Shown here piece after piece: positions 24,466 to 35,814 of a DNA stretch of 64,000 nucleotides. Numbering within the stretch: position 1 is the stretch's first letter; each line of letters starts with the position of its first letter. Origin of the DNA: Acanthosepion lycidas (Eukaryota; Mollusca; Cephalopoda; Sepiida; Sepiidae); NCBI GenBank assembly GCA_963932145.1, contig OZ010600.1:51714157-51778156 (forward strand), given 5' to 3'. The translations under genes were made by a program, and so were the position numbers. The notes beneath the pieces are model-generated. The model had not been told where the DNA came from. It was given only the letters and a program-made list of their open reading frames with translations, and searched no databases.

Positions 24466-24830
24466 TATATTAACAAATCATTTAGCACTAGACTCCTGCT
24501 GATTAGGAATTAGTCAGAGTACAAGTATAGCTAACTTTAAATTTGAAGCGCACTTGGAGTTTGGCTAATTACAGTGTAGTCTGCCTTTATTTATTCACAA
24601 ATCATTATAAACCTATCATTATATCATGGGTATCATTATTTTATGTAAATGATATTAATCTTTTATTTTTTTTAAATTGTAAGCATGCATATTCAAAAAT
24701 TATTTAACACTAGACTTCTACTGATTAAGGATTGGTTAGAATACAAGTAAAGCTAACTTTAAATTTGGTATGTAGTTGGAGTTTGATTAATTACAAAGTA
24801 GTTTCCCATTATTCATTTGCAAATATAATA
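24466..24830. repeat. Tandem duplication, about 235-bp spacing
   Basis: AGCTAACTTTAAATTTG and CACTAGACT.CT.CTGATTA occur at 24485-24600 and 24705-24825 with about 80 percent similarity by eye. Intronic, no coding content. Confidence 0.75.
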
Positions 24831-24864
24831 TAAAATCTATGAAGTCTATAACTAGGAAATGACT

Positions 24865-24965
24865 TTTTTTAATCAATTCATACCAAGCAAGGTGATAATT
24901 CAACTAAGATGCAAGGTGTTACTGGAAGTAAAAGAGAATAAGAACATTTTAGAAGAAACTGGAAA
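24865..24965 (-). mobile_element. LINE 3' tail, family B, minus strand (short)
   Basis: ACCAAGCAAGGTGATAATTC and GATGCAAGGTGTTACTGG parallel the tail at 35370-35420. Only the last ~100 bases of the element remain. Confidence 0.55.
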
Positions 24966-25481
24966 CACAGTCCTAAACAGGAAACAATGGATAAACCTCT
25001 ACTCCTGTTCAAAAGACCAGGGAGGTGTTTGAACTGGGCGATAGGCCAACCTATCTACTATTGAAATTGGTTTAGTTTTATTTTCTTTTATCGTATTGGT
25101 CATTATGTCTTAAGATGGAAGAGGCCTAGAATAATTGTTGTTGTGGATCATCTAAAGCAAAATAACTGGCTCGAAGTTGGTGCAAACTACAACATAGTTT
25201 TACCTCAGGGTTGCCTACCAGAAGTGCATGCAGAGACATGTATCTATGCATGTCATGGTACTGCAAGATCCCCAATATTATGTGACTGGTGATCAGAGCA
25301 GCCTTACTAAGCATTACCAAAGAAAATGGGATTCTTACTACCAGTTTGGATGATATCAGGACATGTTCAGACTTAACACAAAAATTTAAGCAAGTAATAA
25401 ATGATGAAATTTTCTTTTCACAATTTCAATAACATTTATTAAGCAAAGGGATATTCAATTTTGTATCCTTTATGATTTCAG

Positions 25482-25553
25482 CTAAGAAGCCACAATTCCC
25501 AATTGTCCCAGAAATACATGTAAAACCTTCTATCAAACAACCTACATTGGAAG
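25482..25553 (+). CDS. Pro-rich linker exon ending in PTLEG
   Basis: Seventy-two bases between gatttcag and gtgagt, phase 1-1. It reads KKPQFPIVPEIHVKPS followed by IKQPTLE, with the last codon completed as Gly. It is a lysine/proline spacer without cysteines. The PTLEG end recurs in the linkers at 12317 and 29691 and, as PTIEG, in the giant exon, always directly before a beta-type domain; this supports homology among linkers. Confidence 0.8.
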
Positions 25554-25748
25554 GTGAGTAGAAATCTATAAAATGAATTATTGTTAACAAAATCTTTTGT
25601 ATGCATCAGTATTATATTGTTGTTTAAAGTTAGAAATGTCATTATAAAAACAATTTCAACATAAATGGATATCATAGAACAAAATAATCAATTATTATTG
25701 CCAATTTCTAAATCATTTAAAAATGTGTTTTCAAAGAGATTCATTTTA

Positions 25749-25828
25749 TTAGGTTGGTGCAAAAATAATGTCGTTTTCTCACATATGTTACTATGTGAGA
25801 AAACGACATTATTTTTGCACCAACCTAA
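25749..25828. mobile_element. 80-bp palindromic mariner MITE, copy 1 (MADE1-like)
   Basis: An 80-base near-perfect palindrome starting TTAGGTTGGTGCAAAAATAA and ending in its complement, flanked by TA on both sides, the target duplication of mariner elements. Arms are about 36 bases with a tiny loop. The ends match the terminal repeats of the mariner group to which human Hsmar1/MADE1 belongs, and the length equals MADE1. The transcript would fold into a hairpin. Confidence 0.92.
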
Positions 25829-25864
25829 TACTATTTACTGTGCTTAATTAAAGAGATGAGCTAT

Positions 25865-26095
25865 AAGTCTGTTGTGGACAGATGTTTATGGTGACAGCTT
25901 TTAACCTTTTGTGGGTAGATGCTTAAGAAATTTACAGTTTTGGCCCTTTATGGGTAGATCCTTAAGAAGGTGACAGTTTTAACCCTTTGTAGGTAGTTCT
26001 TAAAAAGGTGACAGCTTTTAGCCCTTTATGGGAAGATACTTAAGATGGTGACAGTTTTTAACCCTTTGTAAATATGTTTCAGAAAGTGACAGTGT
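25865..26095. repeat. Degenerate tandem repeat, unit about 48 bp
   Basis: Five units each with CTTAAGA, GGTGACAGTTTT and ACCCTTT.TGGGTAGAT. Lies between the palindromic MITE and the exon at 26462. Confidence 0.8.
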
Positions 26096-26461
26096 TTGTT
26101 TGGAAACAAGCATATGATAAATAGCCGGTGATCTCTAGGATGCTGAAATTTTCTTATTCTGCAAACTAAAAGAAAAGGCAACTTTTATTAAAGATTCCCC
26201 ACATAAATTCAATAAAAGCCAATTTCAAGTATAAACAGAGTCCCTTTAGACTGATGCACTAAACATTGGTATAGAGAATGACTGCTTAAATTCTCAGTTC
26301 AAGTTACTTCCCAAAAATGACCAAATTACTAAACAATAATTTCTTTCATTTGTTTTTATTTGTGTGATAACTTTTCAGCACCACCTTCGTTAATATAGAC
26401 TGTTTCATGTTTCAGTTGAGTGTCTCCTTTCTTCAATGTCAATTCTACATTTGAATTTCAG

Positions 26462-26626
26462 GAAACTGTCAAGGCATTAAAGATGGAGAATATCCACATC
26501 CTACAAAGTGTAGCTTTTTCATCTTGTGCTTCCAACAAAGGTTATTTATTGGAAAGTGCCCTGGAGATAAGCTCTTCTCTACAGTACTAAATTCATGTAC
26601 TAATCCTTCTGAAGTCAATTGTGAAG
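26462..26626 (+). CDS. CBM14 domain exon 3, beta subtype
   Basis: A 165-base phase 1-1 exon after gaatttcag, donor gtaaga. Key segments are CQGIKDGEYPHPTKC, FFILCFQQRLFIGKC and LFSTVLNSC. Six cysteines keep the 13-5-9-12-7 spacing of all seven domains. Compared with its siblings it has TNPSE in place of DHxEN before the last cysteine. The role is inferred as chitin binding within a secreted protein, from family membership. Confidence 0.93.
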
Positions 26627-27257
26627 GTAAGAAATAACTATTTAGATATTCCATTTAAAATCAATCATTATACAGTATTTTTCTTTTGGAGACAAATTTA
26701 GTTTATATTAGACTACCTGTGACCGGAGGGGTCACTGATAGTTCATGTTATAAAACGTTGAACTTGATTTCAACATTAAAAACATTGTCTGTTTGAAAAA
26801 AGTTGAAATAAAAGTACTTTATAAGCAACTCGTATTTTTAAATCTTATACACTTAAAATATTCTTTAAATCAGATTAACTTAAAAATATCTTTTAAATAT
26901 TTAAAATGTTATTTGTTTAAAGAAAACTGAAATATAAATAATTACTTTACAAACAACTGGACGAAACAGCAAAGCGGGATCTCTTTGTGTCTGTCTTTAA
27001 CTTTAAAATATTTTAGCTAAAAAATTGTCTGTTTGAAAAAAGTTAAAAAAAATTACTTAACGTTGAAATGACTCATATTTTGAAATCTTATTCACTTAAA
27101 TTGGATTAAGTTAAGTTATTATGTGCCAGATGGACGCACCACACAAACATGCATATAATCACAGTACTTTAGTATTATATAGATTGTCACTTTCAACTTA
27201 ATTTCAAGTGACAATCAGCAGTCTTGCTCTTTGCATAACATCTGTATAAAAGTATCA

Positions 27258-27259
27258 TT

Positions 27260-27306
<47 letters not shown>
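27258..27306. repeat. (TA)n microsatellite
   Basis: About 24 TA units followed by CACTGGTATGAAAAAGTTTG. Confidence 0.95.
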
Positions 27307-27309
<3 letters not shown>

Positions 27310-28963
27310 TGGTATGAAAAAGTTTGGGGCCAACTACATAAAAGGATTATACACTTTTATTTTATTAAGATTGTTTAGCAATATACTTTTATCAGTAGTG
27401 TCTGTGGAGCTTGCTGATTGGAAAATAAGTTGTTGCATTTTAATGTCAAGAAGGAATCTTTGTTCTGAAAGAAGTTGATCTGTGGTGATCCCAATATGCA
27501 CTGGGCTCAACAAAAGAGATACTTAAGTAGATGTAGACTCAATGTCACATCAGAGCAGTCAGGTGCATCAGAAAGTTGACTTGGAGTGAGCTCATAGACA
27601 CCAGCAGATCTGCTCCTCACGGGATATCAGTCGCTGCCCCTGACATGTAAATAGATGGTTGACTTAGGATGTGCACATGTGGGACAACCAGATAACAAGA
27701 AGATATATAAGTGTCCCATCCTAAAGAGAAAAAACTTAAAATCTCTCACATTCTTGCAAGATGAAGATCTATGTTTGGAAAAACCTCCAAAAACACACAC
27801 TTTCCAGAATGAATAAACAATAACTTAATTTATGAGAGATTTAGTCACTGTTGAGGTTTTGGGGTTTCTTTAAGGGATTAGAAAGTTGCTCTTAGGTATG
27901 GCCTAAAACCACATCCAATAATGTAGTCTTAACTAGAGAACAGAATTTGGGTACCCTTAAACATTGCTACTTTCTGGTGATCTTTGGCTAAGATATAGCA
28001 CTTGTTTGCCACCTCACCTGGGTTATGTTTTTCATCTTCTTTTTCTCCACCCAACAGACACATGGGGGAGGCTTCTTTCTTTTTAGTGTTGATTGAATGA
28101 TTAGCATGATTAGGGTGAAAAATAAGATAAGACAGTAAATTATCTTTGGGTAGTGTTGTATCTTTTTTTATATCAGTGATTGAAACAAAAGATCATTTCT
28201 TAATACTTCAAGTCAAGAGAGTCACTATATTTGCTAAAAAAATGATTACTGTATTTCTTCCTTTTTTATGGAAGATTGAAGAATCTGGTGAACTGGAAAT
28301 TGCTTGTGACTGGAATATAAAGGCCTGAACAGTTGCAGTGGGTTAGGAGAGTGGGCTATGAGAAGAGTAGTAGCTGATAGATGACACATATATCTATATC
28401 CACTCAACTGGATCAATGTAGTGAAAGGGTTTAATGTTGTAAGACCAGAAACCCCTAATGATCCTCAGCTAGTAGCACCATTAATAATGTGTGACAAAGC
28501 ATGAAACAAATGTATTTTAGGAAAATTATATGTTCCTATTAGTCTTTTCAATGATAACATTACAAAGGCAATCCATCATAGGCATTTAATATGTCAGTTC
28601 AGGGATTTTACTTTTACCATATAACCTAGTACAATGTGTCACTTGAGGACAGATGGATACTGTCAGATTAATCCCATGATCTTGAGGGAACCATGTAGAG
28701 GAATTAAATAGCATGACACCTCACCAATCTAATTTATTTGGGGAAACATGCACATTCTTAAACCAGATAAAGTATTGATATTAACTTGAAATAATTTATG
28801 TTCTTATCTGTGAAATGAAGAAAATGGTAAGAACTGAAGTAAAGAAAAACAATTTGGATAACACACAAGGATTATACGCCTGAGAATGGTCAGAGAATAT
28901 TCCAGGTGAAAATAAAAATGAGAATCAAAGCCAAAATAAGAATTAATGAATTTTTTACACTAC
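27307..28963. other. Intron without recognised gene
   Basis: Moderately AT-rich intronic DNA. No domain, exon or clear repeat family could be assigned; the 60-residue open frame at 28146 has no features of a gene. Confidence 0.55.
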
Positions 28964-29191
28964 CTACATCATTCAAACCATTGTCCTCATCTTTATTGCC
29001 ATATTCATACCCCCGCCTTTCAAACAAAATCCTTTATTTAGTTTACAGGGTTAGATTGTTCTAATTTCCTAAAAATAAAGGGTTTGGTTCAAAAATCCAA
29101 CATAAATCACCTGAAGAAGGCTAGAGCATACAACAGCCAAAATGTTGTGAATATAGCGATAAAGATGAAAACGACAGTCCAAACAATGTAG
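28964..29191. mobile_element. MITE family M1, copy 2, with terminal inverted repeats
   Basis: Left end CTACATCATTCAAACCATTG then TCCTCATCTTTATT; right end AATAAAGATGAAAACGACAG then TCCAAACAATGTAG-type sequence, its complement with a few changes. Internal CTGAAGAAGGCTAGAGCATA and ACAACAGCCAAAATGTTGTG match the other copies. Non-coding. Confidence 0.75.
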
Positions 29192-29690
29192 TTTGTTTGT
29201 TTGTTTAGCAGCATATTAACTCCTTATTGTTCATTTAATGTCAAAATTTAATTTTCTTGGGAGTATTATTAATTTCTTTAACAAATATGCTGGTAATTTT
29301 TTTTCTGTGAAAATGTATTGCCAGTATTTTAATATATAATTTTTATACTTTCATAGTGTTTTGACCCCAGTTCGTGGGTTAACTATTTGTTTATAGCTGA
29401 GACCCTAATAGATGCTACAACCTCAGGTCAAGTTGGACCTGGGAACAACAGCAATTAAGAGGTGGTTCCATGCTCCTCAAAACATTCCAATCAGAGGCCT
29501 TGCTGCCAGATGTAGTTTATCATCATACCTAGGACAGCTGAATGATATAGTTAGTGTAAATAGTTACAATACCTCATCTCAGAAATATAGACAGGTGACA
29601 AGCTTTTGTTTCAGAATTTCTTTACTTCATTTCATCAATAAAAAGATAAAATTTTGCCTATTAAACACTGTGTTTTATTTATTTTATTAG

Positions 29691-29780
29691 CTAAAAGCAT
29701 GCTTGAAGAAAGGGTTTTTACCCCACAAGCTTCTCCCACAACAGACAAATCACCATCAACAAGAGAACCAACTTTAGAAG
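29691..29780 (+). CDS. Linker exon ending in EPTLEG
   Basis: Ninety bases between tttattag and gtaagt, phase 1-1. The 30 codons include KSMLEERVFTPQ and SPTTDKSPSTREPTLE. The composition is polar with Pro/Ser/Thr, no cysteine, and probably unstructured. It connects the beta domains at 26462 and 32652. The foldback mariner-like element at about 29810 begins roughly 30 bases after its donor. Confidence 0.8.
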
Positions 29781-29809
29781 GTAAGTATTCCACCAAAATG
29801 CACAGATAA

Positions 29810-30406
29810 TAAAGGGTGTTCCAATAACTTGGACTGATTTTAAATGTGACTTAAGTTTAAGTGTCTAATTATTTTTTTTCTTTTTCTTTTAGATTTAACA
29901 ACTTACATCTTTGGCAATTCCAGCCATGAAAAGATTGACAATCAAACAATGTGTTAAAGTCATCAAAGCCTATTACAAAAATGGACGTTCAAAGAGAAAT
30001 GCACTTCACAATTTTTTTGGGTCAACATAATCGACCAACCAAGAGTGCAATTGGAAACGATGCAATGTTGTTGCAGAAAGGTTCAATTCCTGTGTGCGAT
30101 AATGAATAGAGGTGTCTGGATTTTTGGTCACATTTTTGTGCACTGAAGCAATGTTTTCAGCTGAACAGCGTAAAAGAGCACACAATGGTGTCTTCACATC
30201 TGCCACCGACCCAGTTTGTTTGAATTTACAAACAATTTTTCCAATTGCACTCTTGAAACTTTAACACGTTTGATTGTTAATCTTTCCATGGTTGAAATTA
30301 CCAAAGACTTAAGTTATTAAATCTGAAAGAAAAAGATAAAATTCATTATTCATTTAAAATTAATTCACATTTAAAATCGGTCCAAGTTATTGGAATTCAC
30401 TTTATT
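29810..30406. mobile_element. Foldback mariner-like element with inverted transposase 5' ends
   Basis: About 130 bases at the left (CCAATAACTTGGACTGATTT...) reappear inverted at the right (complement CCAATAACTTGGACCGATTT). Each arm includes a T-rich acceptor-like tract and a transposase start. Plus strand near 29922: MKRLTIKQCVKVIKAYYKNG, then a NALHNFFGQHNRPTKSAIG segment. Minus strand from about 30285: MERLTIKR, then an ENIASVHKNVTKNPDTSI helix-turn-helix segment. The N-terminal DNA-binding part of a Tc1/mariner-type transposase (DUF4817-like) is thus present twice, head-outward, with no catalytic domain. Confidence 0.82.
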
Positions 30407-30414
30407 TTATAATT

Positions 30415-30620
30415 TTTGTTTTAATCATGTCACCCCAAGCAATGCAATAAAGCCACTAAGATGGAGTTACTGAAGAATCTGAGAAAAATCATTATTAAGG
30501 AGAAAGGACAATAAAAGAACAGGATTTAAAGAGATGAAAGATGACCATTGACATTGCATTTAAATTTTTGAAGATCAAGTTGACTGGGAAGTAAGAAGCC
30601 AAAAGCAAGAGAAAAAACTG
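30415..30620 (-). mobile_element. LINE 3' fragment, family B, minus strand
   Basis: TTTTAATCATGTCACCCCAA, GCAATAAAGCCACTAAGATG and TTACTGAAGAATCTGAG are the complement of the family-B tail at 32470-32530. It directly adjoins the foldback element. Confidence 0.7.
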
Positions 30621-31639
30621 TTAGCATAAAACTTATGTTTACTTGATGAGACCTAACTGTGAATAAATTCATAAAGTGTAGGTACCATACAGGAAAGTGA
30701 TATTTATTCTGCTATATACAGAAATGTGGCACAAGGCCAAAAATGAGGATTGGGGAAAAGGATGGTCTTCTTCTGTCTTAACTTTAAACTTAGCTAAGCT
30801 CAAACACTGACCCAAACATACAAACAATATTCCTAACACCAAAACACATTCTGACTTACCTTTCTTACTACATGCACCATAATACCTCATTGTCTCTATG
30901 AAAATCCTAACTAGTCCCCATATGCACAATTCATTGTCTATTGGGGGAGGAGAAATAAAACACAACAATTAAAAACTAATCCTAATGTGTATTTACAATA
31001 TGAATACAAATCTATTTACAAGAAACTAAACAAAATAATGTTAGTAATCAAAAACCCTACAATCCTTAAATGTGGCAGAAACATCAGTTAACTGGATGAA
31101 ATCAATGCGGGACTATAATAATATAGAATATTCATTCATCCCAAGCACTCACATGAGCATACACTCAGACAGACACAACAAATATGAAAAACACACCCAA
31201 AATGAAAGGCACCCTGCACCCACCAGAGAACTGACATCACTGATCACTTAATGAAGAAGGGGATGAGGAATTAAACTAAAAAAAAAAAAAAAAGGAAAGT
31301 TCATCAGAATAATTACCATGGATGTATTTATAGAAAAAGTCACAGAGAAGCTACATTAGGACAGTGGAAAAGTTACTGAAGCCAAGATGCCAGGTCAAGA
31401 TCAATAAGACTGCAGATTCTTTGCATTTTATCAAGAATCTCTTAAATATATAGCAGAAGTAGCAGACCAAATGGTAGAAATATTCAAAGCATGCATGAAT
31501 GGTAGATTTATAAATATATGAGATAGATATACGTTGATCTCTTTAAAAGACTAAAATAGGGGAATGGCTGAAAAGAATCATAAAAGAGATCTTTCTCTGC
31601 CTTCCATCAGCATTTGGCTATTGATGCATTATATATAAA

Positions 31640-32535
31640 AAATAAAACTGGACAATGCTGATGGCAACTATTTACTCCTGTCTTAATAGTAAGTTTGATT
31701 GGCTTGCTAAGGTCAAATTGGCAGTTGATTTAAAAAATGACCTACATTCTGTTGCTAACTGGTGCAAGGAATGACTTGTCAATTTTAACCCCTCCAAAAT
31801 GAAACTGCTCTATCTTCCATCTGCATGTCTGATGTTAACCTTTAGGAGAGTGACTCATCACACCTGCTCAGCCTAATGTTTACCACTAATATGAAGTGGA
31901 AAGATTATATTCAATCAATTGCTAGATCTGCTGAAAGGAAATTTGGTCCACCATATTGTGCAAGACAATTTTTTCTCACCTGAAACTAACTTACACACTT
32001 ATAATTCTATCATTTGAATATTGCTGCCACATATGGTCCAGTGCTCCTGCTATATATTTAGAAATCCTTGATAAAATCCAAAGAAGAATTCACAATTTCA
32101 TTGGTCTTGACCTGGCATCTCGCCTTCAGTCACTTTCATACCAGTGCAGTTTCCCTGTGCCTTTTCCATAAATACTTTCGTGGTAATTTTTCTGACAAAT
32201 TTTCCTCCATGGTACTTAGACTTTATGAATTTAAGTGCAGTACTAGATTAGCAGCAAAAGCTCATCATTTTGCAGCTGAAATGGCTAGACGTAACCAAAA
32301 GTTCTATGCTAACAGTTTCTTTTCTCATTTGTGGAACTTTGTTTCGGCTTCTTGCTTTCCAGTCAAGTTTGATCTTCAGAAATTTAAATACAATGTCAAT
32401 CATTATTTTTTTCTTAATTCCTGTTCTTTTATTGTTCCCTTAATAATGTCTTTCTTTTTCTTATAGTCTTTATCACTCAGTGAGCCCCTGCATCTTAGTG
32501 TCTTTATTGCCTTGTTTGGGGTGAAATTATTGAAA
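31640..32535 (+). pseudogene. LINE reverse-transcriptase C-terminus and 3' tail, family B
   Basis: Plus-strand pieces: VANWCKE and FNPSKMKLLYLPSA (the finger after the YADD region), YCCHIWSSAPAIYLEILDKI, RLYEFKCSTRLAAKAHHFAA, NQKFYANSFFSHLWNF, then the tail with CCCCTGCATCTTAGTGTCTT and GCCTTGTTTGGGGTGAAATT. It is the longest copy of this Jockey/CR1-like family here but is frameshifted and 5' truncated. Confidence 0.82.
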
Positions 32536-32651
32536 AAAAAATCTTCTGATAATCTGATAACTTTTCAGCACTTTCTTATATAAATCTATTATATAGTTTT
32601 TAATTTTAAAGTGAAGATGCAAAGGCAATAAAATTGCTCTTAAATTTACAG

Positions 32652-32816
32652 GAAGCTGCAAGGGCCTGAAAGATGGAGAATACCCACATCCTACAAAATG
32701 TGATCTCTTCATTTTATGCTTTAATCAAGATATGTTCATTGGAAAATGTCAAAATGGAACTCTCTTCTCTGCAAATCTAAAAATATGTGATCTTCCAGCA
32801 AATGTTGACTGTCAAG
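32652..32816 (+). CDS. CBM14 domain exon 4, beta subtype
   Basis: A 165-base phase 1-1 exon after aatttacag, donor gtaaga. Segments CKGLKDGEYPHPTKC, LFILCFNQDMFIGKC and LFSANLKIC show the six-cysteine CBM14 fold with the same spacing as its siblings. It is closest in text to the domain at 26462 (GEYPHPTKC shared), suggesting that neighbouring beta domains arose by local tandem duplication. Confidence 0.93.
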
Positions 32817-33374
32817 GTAAGATTTTAATCTTATGTTTGATGTGTTTCTCCCTATTTTTCAATTTATATTAATCTGAGCAGGAGATGTCAGCTCATACCC
32901 AAGTGGTCTTTGCAACCCTTCTTCTTCCAGTAGGTCATTTAGTTCTCACATGCAAACAACTTTGTCTCAGTGCTTGGAACCACACCTAGGCATGATGTTT
33001 ATGACTCAAAGAAGAAGTCCTACTGCTTTGATTATTCTGGGTAACCGACATGTGTTCACTTATAGTGGTTTCGGGCTTAGAGGTCAAAATGAACAGTTGA
33101 TTTAACTACATCAAGAAGATTAATGGAGAATGATAATGATGAGGAAAGAAACAGGTAATTTTAACAAAACAAGATAAGGAATTTATTCAAGAATTTATAT
33201 GCTTGAAGTAGTGTACATAGCTCATTCCAGGAAAATAAATCAGAAATTTTTAAAGTCTGTAGTTTTAACAAATTGTCATGAAGAGGAAGGGTTCATTAAA
33301 TGATCTGACACAAAATAATATTCAAAAATGTTTAAAACAAAGGTAAGAAAGTTTGTTGCTTGCAGAAGGGATTT

Positions 33375-33625
33375 TTCTCCTCATTTCATATCAAAAGAAA
33401 TTTTGCATAGGCTTGCTACTTTCTTTTCTTTCTTTTTCTTGGATTAATGGCTAATTTATGTGAAGACAACGCTTTCATTGATCCAAAAACAATTTCACAT
33501 AAGCTCTCAAATTTATTTCTATCTTCTCCTCAACTTGCCAGTCAATCTCTGTGAAGGCAAAGTTTTCATTGGTCCAAAGAAAATTTCACATAGGCTCACA
33601 AATTCCTTTCTATATTTATCCTCAG
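33375..33625. repeat. Short tandem duplication in intron
   Basis: TGTGAAGACAACGCTTTCAT, TGATCCAAAAACAATTTCAC and CATAAGCTC recur about 95 bases later with substitutions. No coding content. Confidence 0.7.
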
Positions 33626-33689
33626 TCCTCTGAATTTGAATGAAGTGGGTAAAGGGAGTTATCATTTTTCACTCACTACAGACCCTCCA

Positions 33690-33960
33690 CTACAGATGTA
33701 AGGAGTATTTTCCACTCAGACAAGTTCTTTTCATGAACTGCTAATTTATGGAACAAATTATTGTGTGTATACCTCCACAAAAACACCTTATTCTTCGCCT
33801 CTTGAAGTTTAAGATTCAACATTATCTATCCTCCAGATACTCATGATCATCACTTTGTATTTCCTCCACTTATGTTCATTTCCCATGCCTCATTCAGTTA
33901 CCTTCTACCTTGATTGGCTCTTGGGCCTTGTATGGGGTGAACATTAGTGTTAAAAAAAAA
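33690..33960 (+). mobile_element. LINE 3' fragment, family A, plus strand
   Basis: Decayed C-terminal text (TTTTCATGAACTGCTAATTT; ACACCTTATTCTTCGCCTC) and the tail GGCCTTGTATGGGGTGAACA followed by TTAGTGTTAAAAAAAAA. Confidence 0.72.
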
Positions 33961-34087
33961 TCATCTGGTGTGTTCTATAATTTATGATTTGATATTCATA
34001 CTTCTAATTACCATTGACAGACCTTCAGAAGAACTGATATTCCAAAATCAATGTATTCATCTTGAATCTTTTTTTTTTTTGTTACAG

Positions 34088-34147
34088 GCCGTGTACTTGA
34101 GGAATCTGGCACATTGAAAGTGGAGAAGGAACTTACAGATCATATAA
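34088..34147 (+). CDS. Short charged linker exon
   Basis: Sixty bases between a T-tract ending gttacag and gtaagg, phase 1-1. It reads RVLEESGTLKVEKELTDHI and is rich in Glu and Lys, without cysteines. In frame it passes to the 39-base exon at 38231. Support is splice signals, phase and position only. Confidence 0.68.
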
Positions 34148-34489
34148 GTAAGGCTGAATATAACGTTTTTAAAATTCTTCTTTGTACTCATACTTTCACA
34201 ATTCATTATAATTTTTGTCAATCTTAAACACACCCTGACAGAGATGCAGAAAATATGCTGGTCTTTCAAATGATAATGAGGTCAGTCTCAATACATACTT
34301 CGGAAACATGGCCTTGGGCCTTACTTGGTGTCAGTTGTTAAATTTAAACTAATTTCTTGTCATGTGCCTTCAAGATGCAAGCAATCATGGATCTCTACAG
34401 ATTACTGCACTTTCTAATCTGTGACTTGTCATAAGAAAGATAGTGGAGTAGTTTCCTGTAGCCTTCTCCACTGTTTTCAAATCAGAGTA

Positions 34490-34765
34490 CAGTGGAGTAA
34501 TGGATAGCATTTCGGACTGAGGAAATGAAGAGCTGAGTTCAAATTCCAGTCGAATCCATTACATCCACTTACGTGCTTGGGGAAGGTGTGAATTCTCTTC
34601 TTCTACCCCCAGCTATGGGTAAATAGCAAGACAGACTGGGTTCTAGAACCCTGGATGGCAACTGGTCCACTGCAGAAAGAAATGGCAACCTACTGTGGGA
34701 AAATCTGCCTCATCAGTCATGTATCGAAAGATAATGATCGCCTATGTGTGTATCACACATGGTAC
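34490..34765 (+). mobile_element. tRNA-derived SINE, copy 1
   Basis: A-box-like GTGGAGTAATGGATAGC and B-box-like GAGTTCAAATTCCAGTC are spaced as in tRNA, followed by a conserved body (CAGCTATGGGTAAATAGCA; GGCAACCTACTGTGGGAAAA; CAGTCATGTATCGAAAGATA). The same order recurs at 47150-47455 and 49025-49225. A cephalopod tRNA-related SINE is the best reading; the parent tRNA is not identified. Confidence 0.8.
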
Positions 34766-35029
34766 ATAACTGACTTCTCTTAGACTGGCTGCCACTCAAG
34801 GCTAGAGAGCCCAGTCTACTCTGCTGGTTAACCCATAGCTGGAGGGAGAATAGTTGGATTTTAATAGTGAAGGGAGATTTTGATGACTGTTGATACTTAC
34901 AAGAGAAATTTGAGAAAATAACAAATAATGACATATTTAAAACTGATTTATTTCTAAATTATTTCAGTTCTTCATTTCCTTATGGCAAATTAATCAATCA
35001 CTTTGCTGTAGAAAGTATAATGATTTGCT

Positions 35030-35215
35030 GGATGTGAAGATACTGTAATGGATAGTGGCTTTGAATGTGAAATCTGAGAGCCAAGTTCAAATTCCATTCG
35101 GGATTGTTACATTCACTTATGGGCAAATACCCTTGGGAAAGGTTTGACTATATTCCTCACCCAAGGTGATATACAGTAGGACTTGTATCTGGAAAAATTA
35201 TAGTTATGCTTTAAA
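35030..35215 (+). mobile_element. tRNA-derived SINE, copy 2 (short body)
   Basis: ACTGTAATGGATAGTGGC and AAGTTCAAATTCCATTCGGG, then TTACATTCACTTATGGGCAA and CCCTTGGGAAAGG, ending near an A-run at 35212. It resembles the 58220-58400 form. Confidence 0.72.
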
Positions 35216-35334
35216 AAAAAAAAAATGTTAATACAATATACACTTGCAAAAAAAAAAAAAGAAAGAATTATTCTTACAAACCAAAATGTGTTTCAGTTTT
35301 AAATAACCCACAAAGGGTTGAGAAGCCACTCAAT

Positions 35335-35625
35335 AGTTTTATTTCATCTCTTTTTTTTTTATGATTTTAAACCAAGCAAGGCAATAAAGCCACTAAGACA
35401 CAAGGGGTTACTGAATTTAAAAGAATATGAGAAAAGAAAAACATTATTAACGAGAGAGAAATAAAAGAACAAGCATTAAGAAGGAAGAAGATAACAACTG
35501 ACATTACATTTATGCTTTTAAACATCAAAATTGACTTTAAAGGCAGAAGAGACATGCAAGAGAAGAAACTGGTAGATTCAGTATGGTATCATAGATTTGG
35601 TGGAAAGGCATGAGACCTTTGCAAT
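35335..35625 (-). mobile_element. LINE 3' fragment, family B, minus strand
   Basis: CCAAGCAAGGCAATAAAGCC, CTAAGACACAAGGGGTTACT and following text are the complement of the 32340-32530 tail and C-terminus. Confidence 0.72.
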
Positions 35626-35814
35626 AGTCCTGAGACAAGTACATAAAGATTAAGTGTCAGCTGTGTAATCGACCCACAGTTTTGTAGTTGGCCCCACAAA
35701 GTTTATGTACAAAGTGAACCAAAATACTTCTAAAAGTTCTAAAAGTAAAAAAGAAGAAGAAAATTTCAGGAACTCTGCCCTAGAGTGTTGCAACAAAAAA
35801 AAAATCATCTGTTT

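Noticed and set aside
24109..24513. 134-codon hydrophobic open frame
   Set aside because: Lies in a tandem pair of non-coding repeats; hydrophobic residues reflect T-rich sequence, and no splice context or homologous motif is present.
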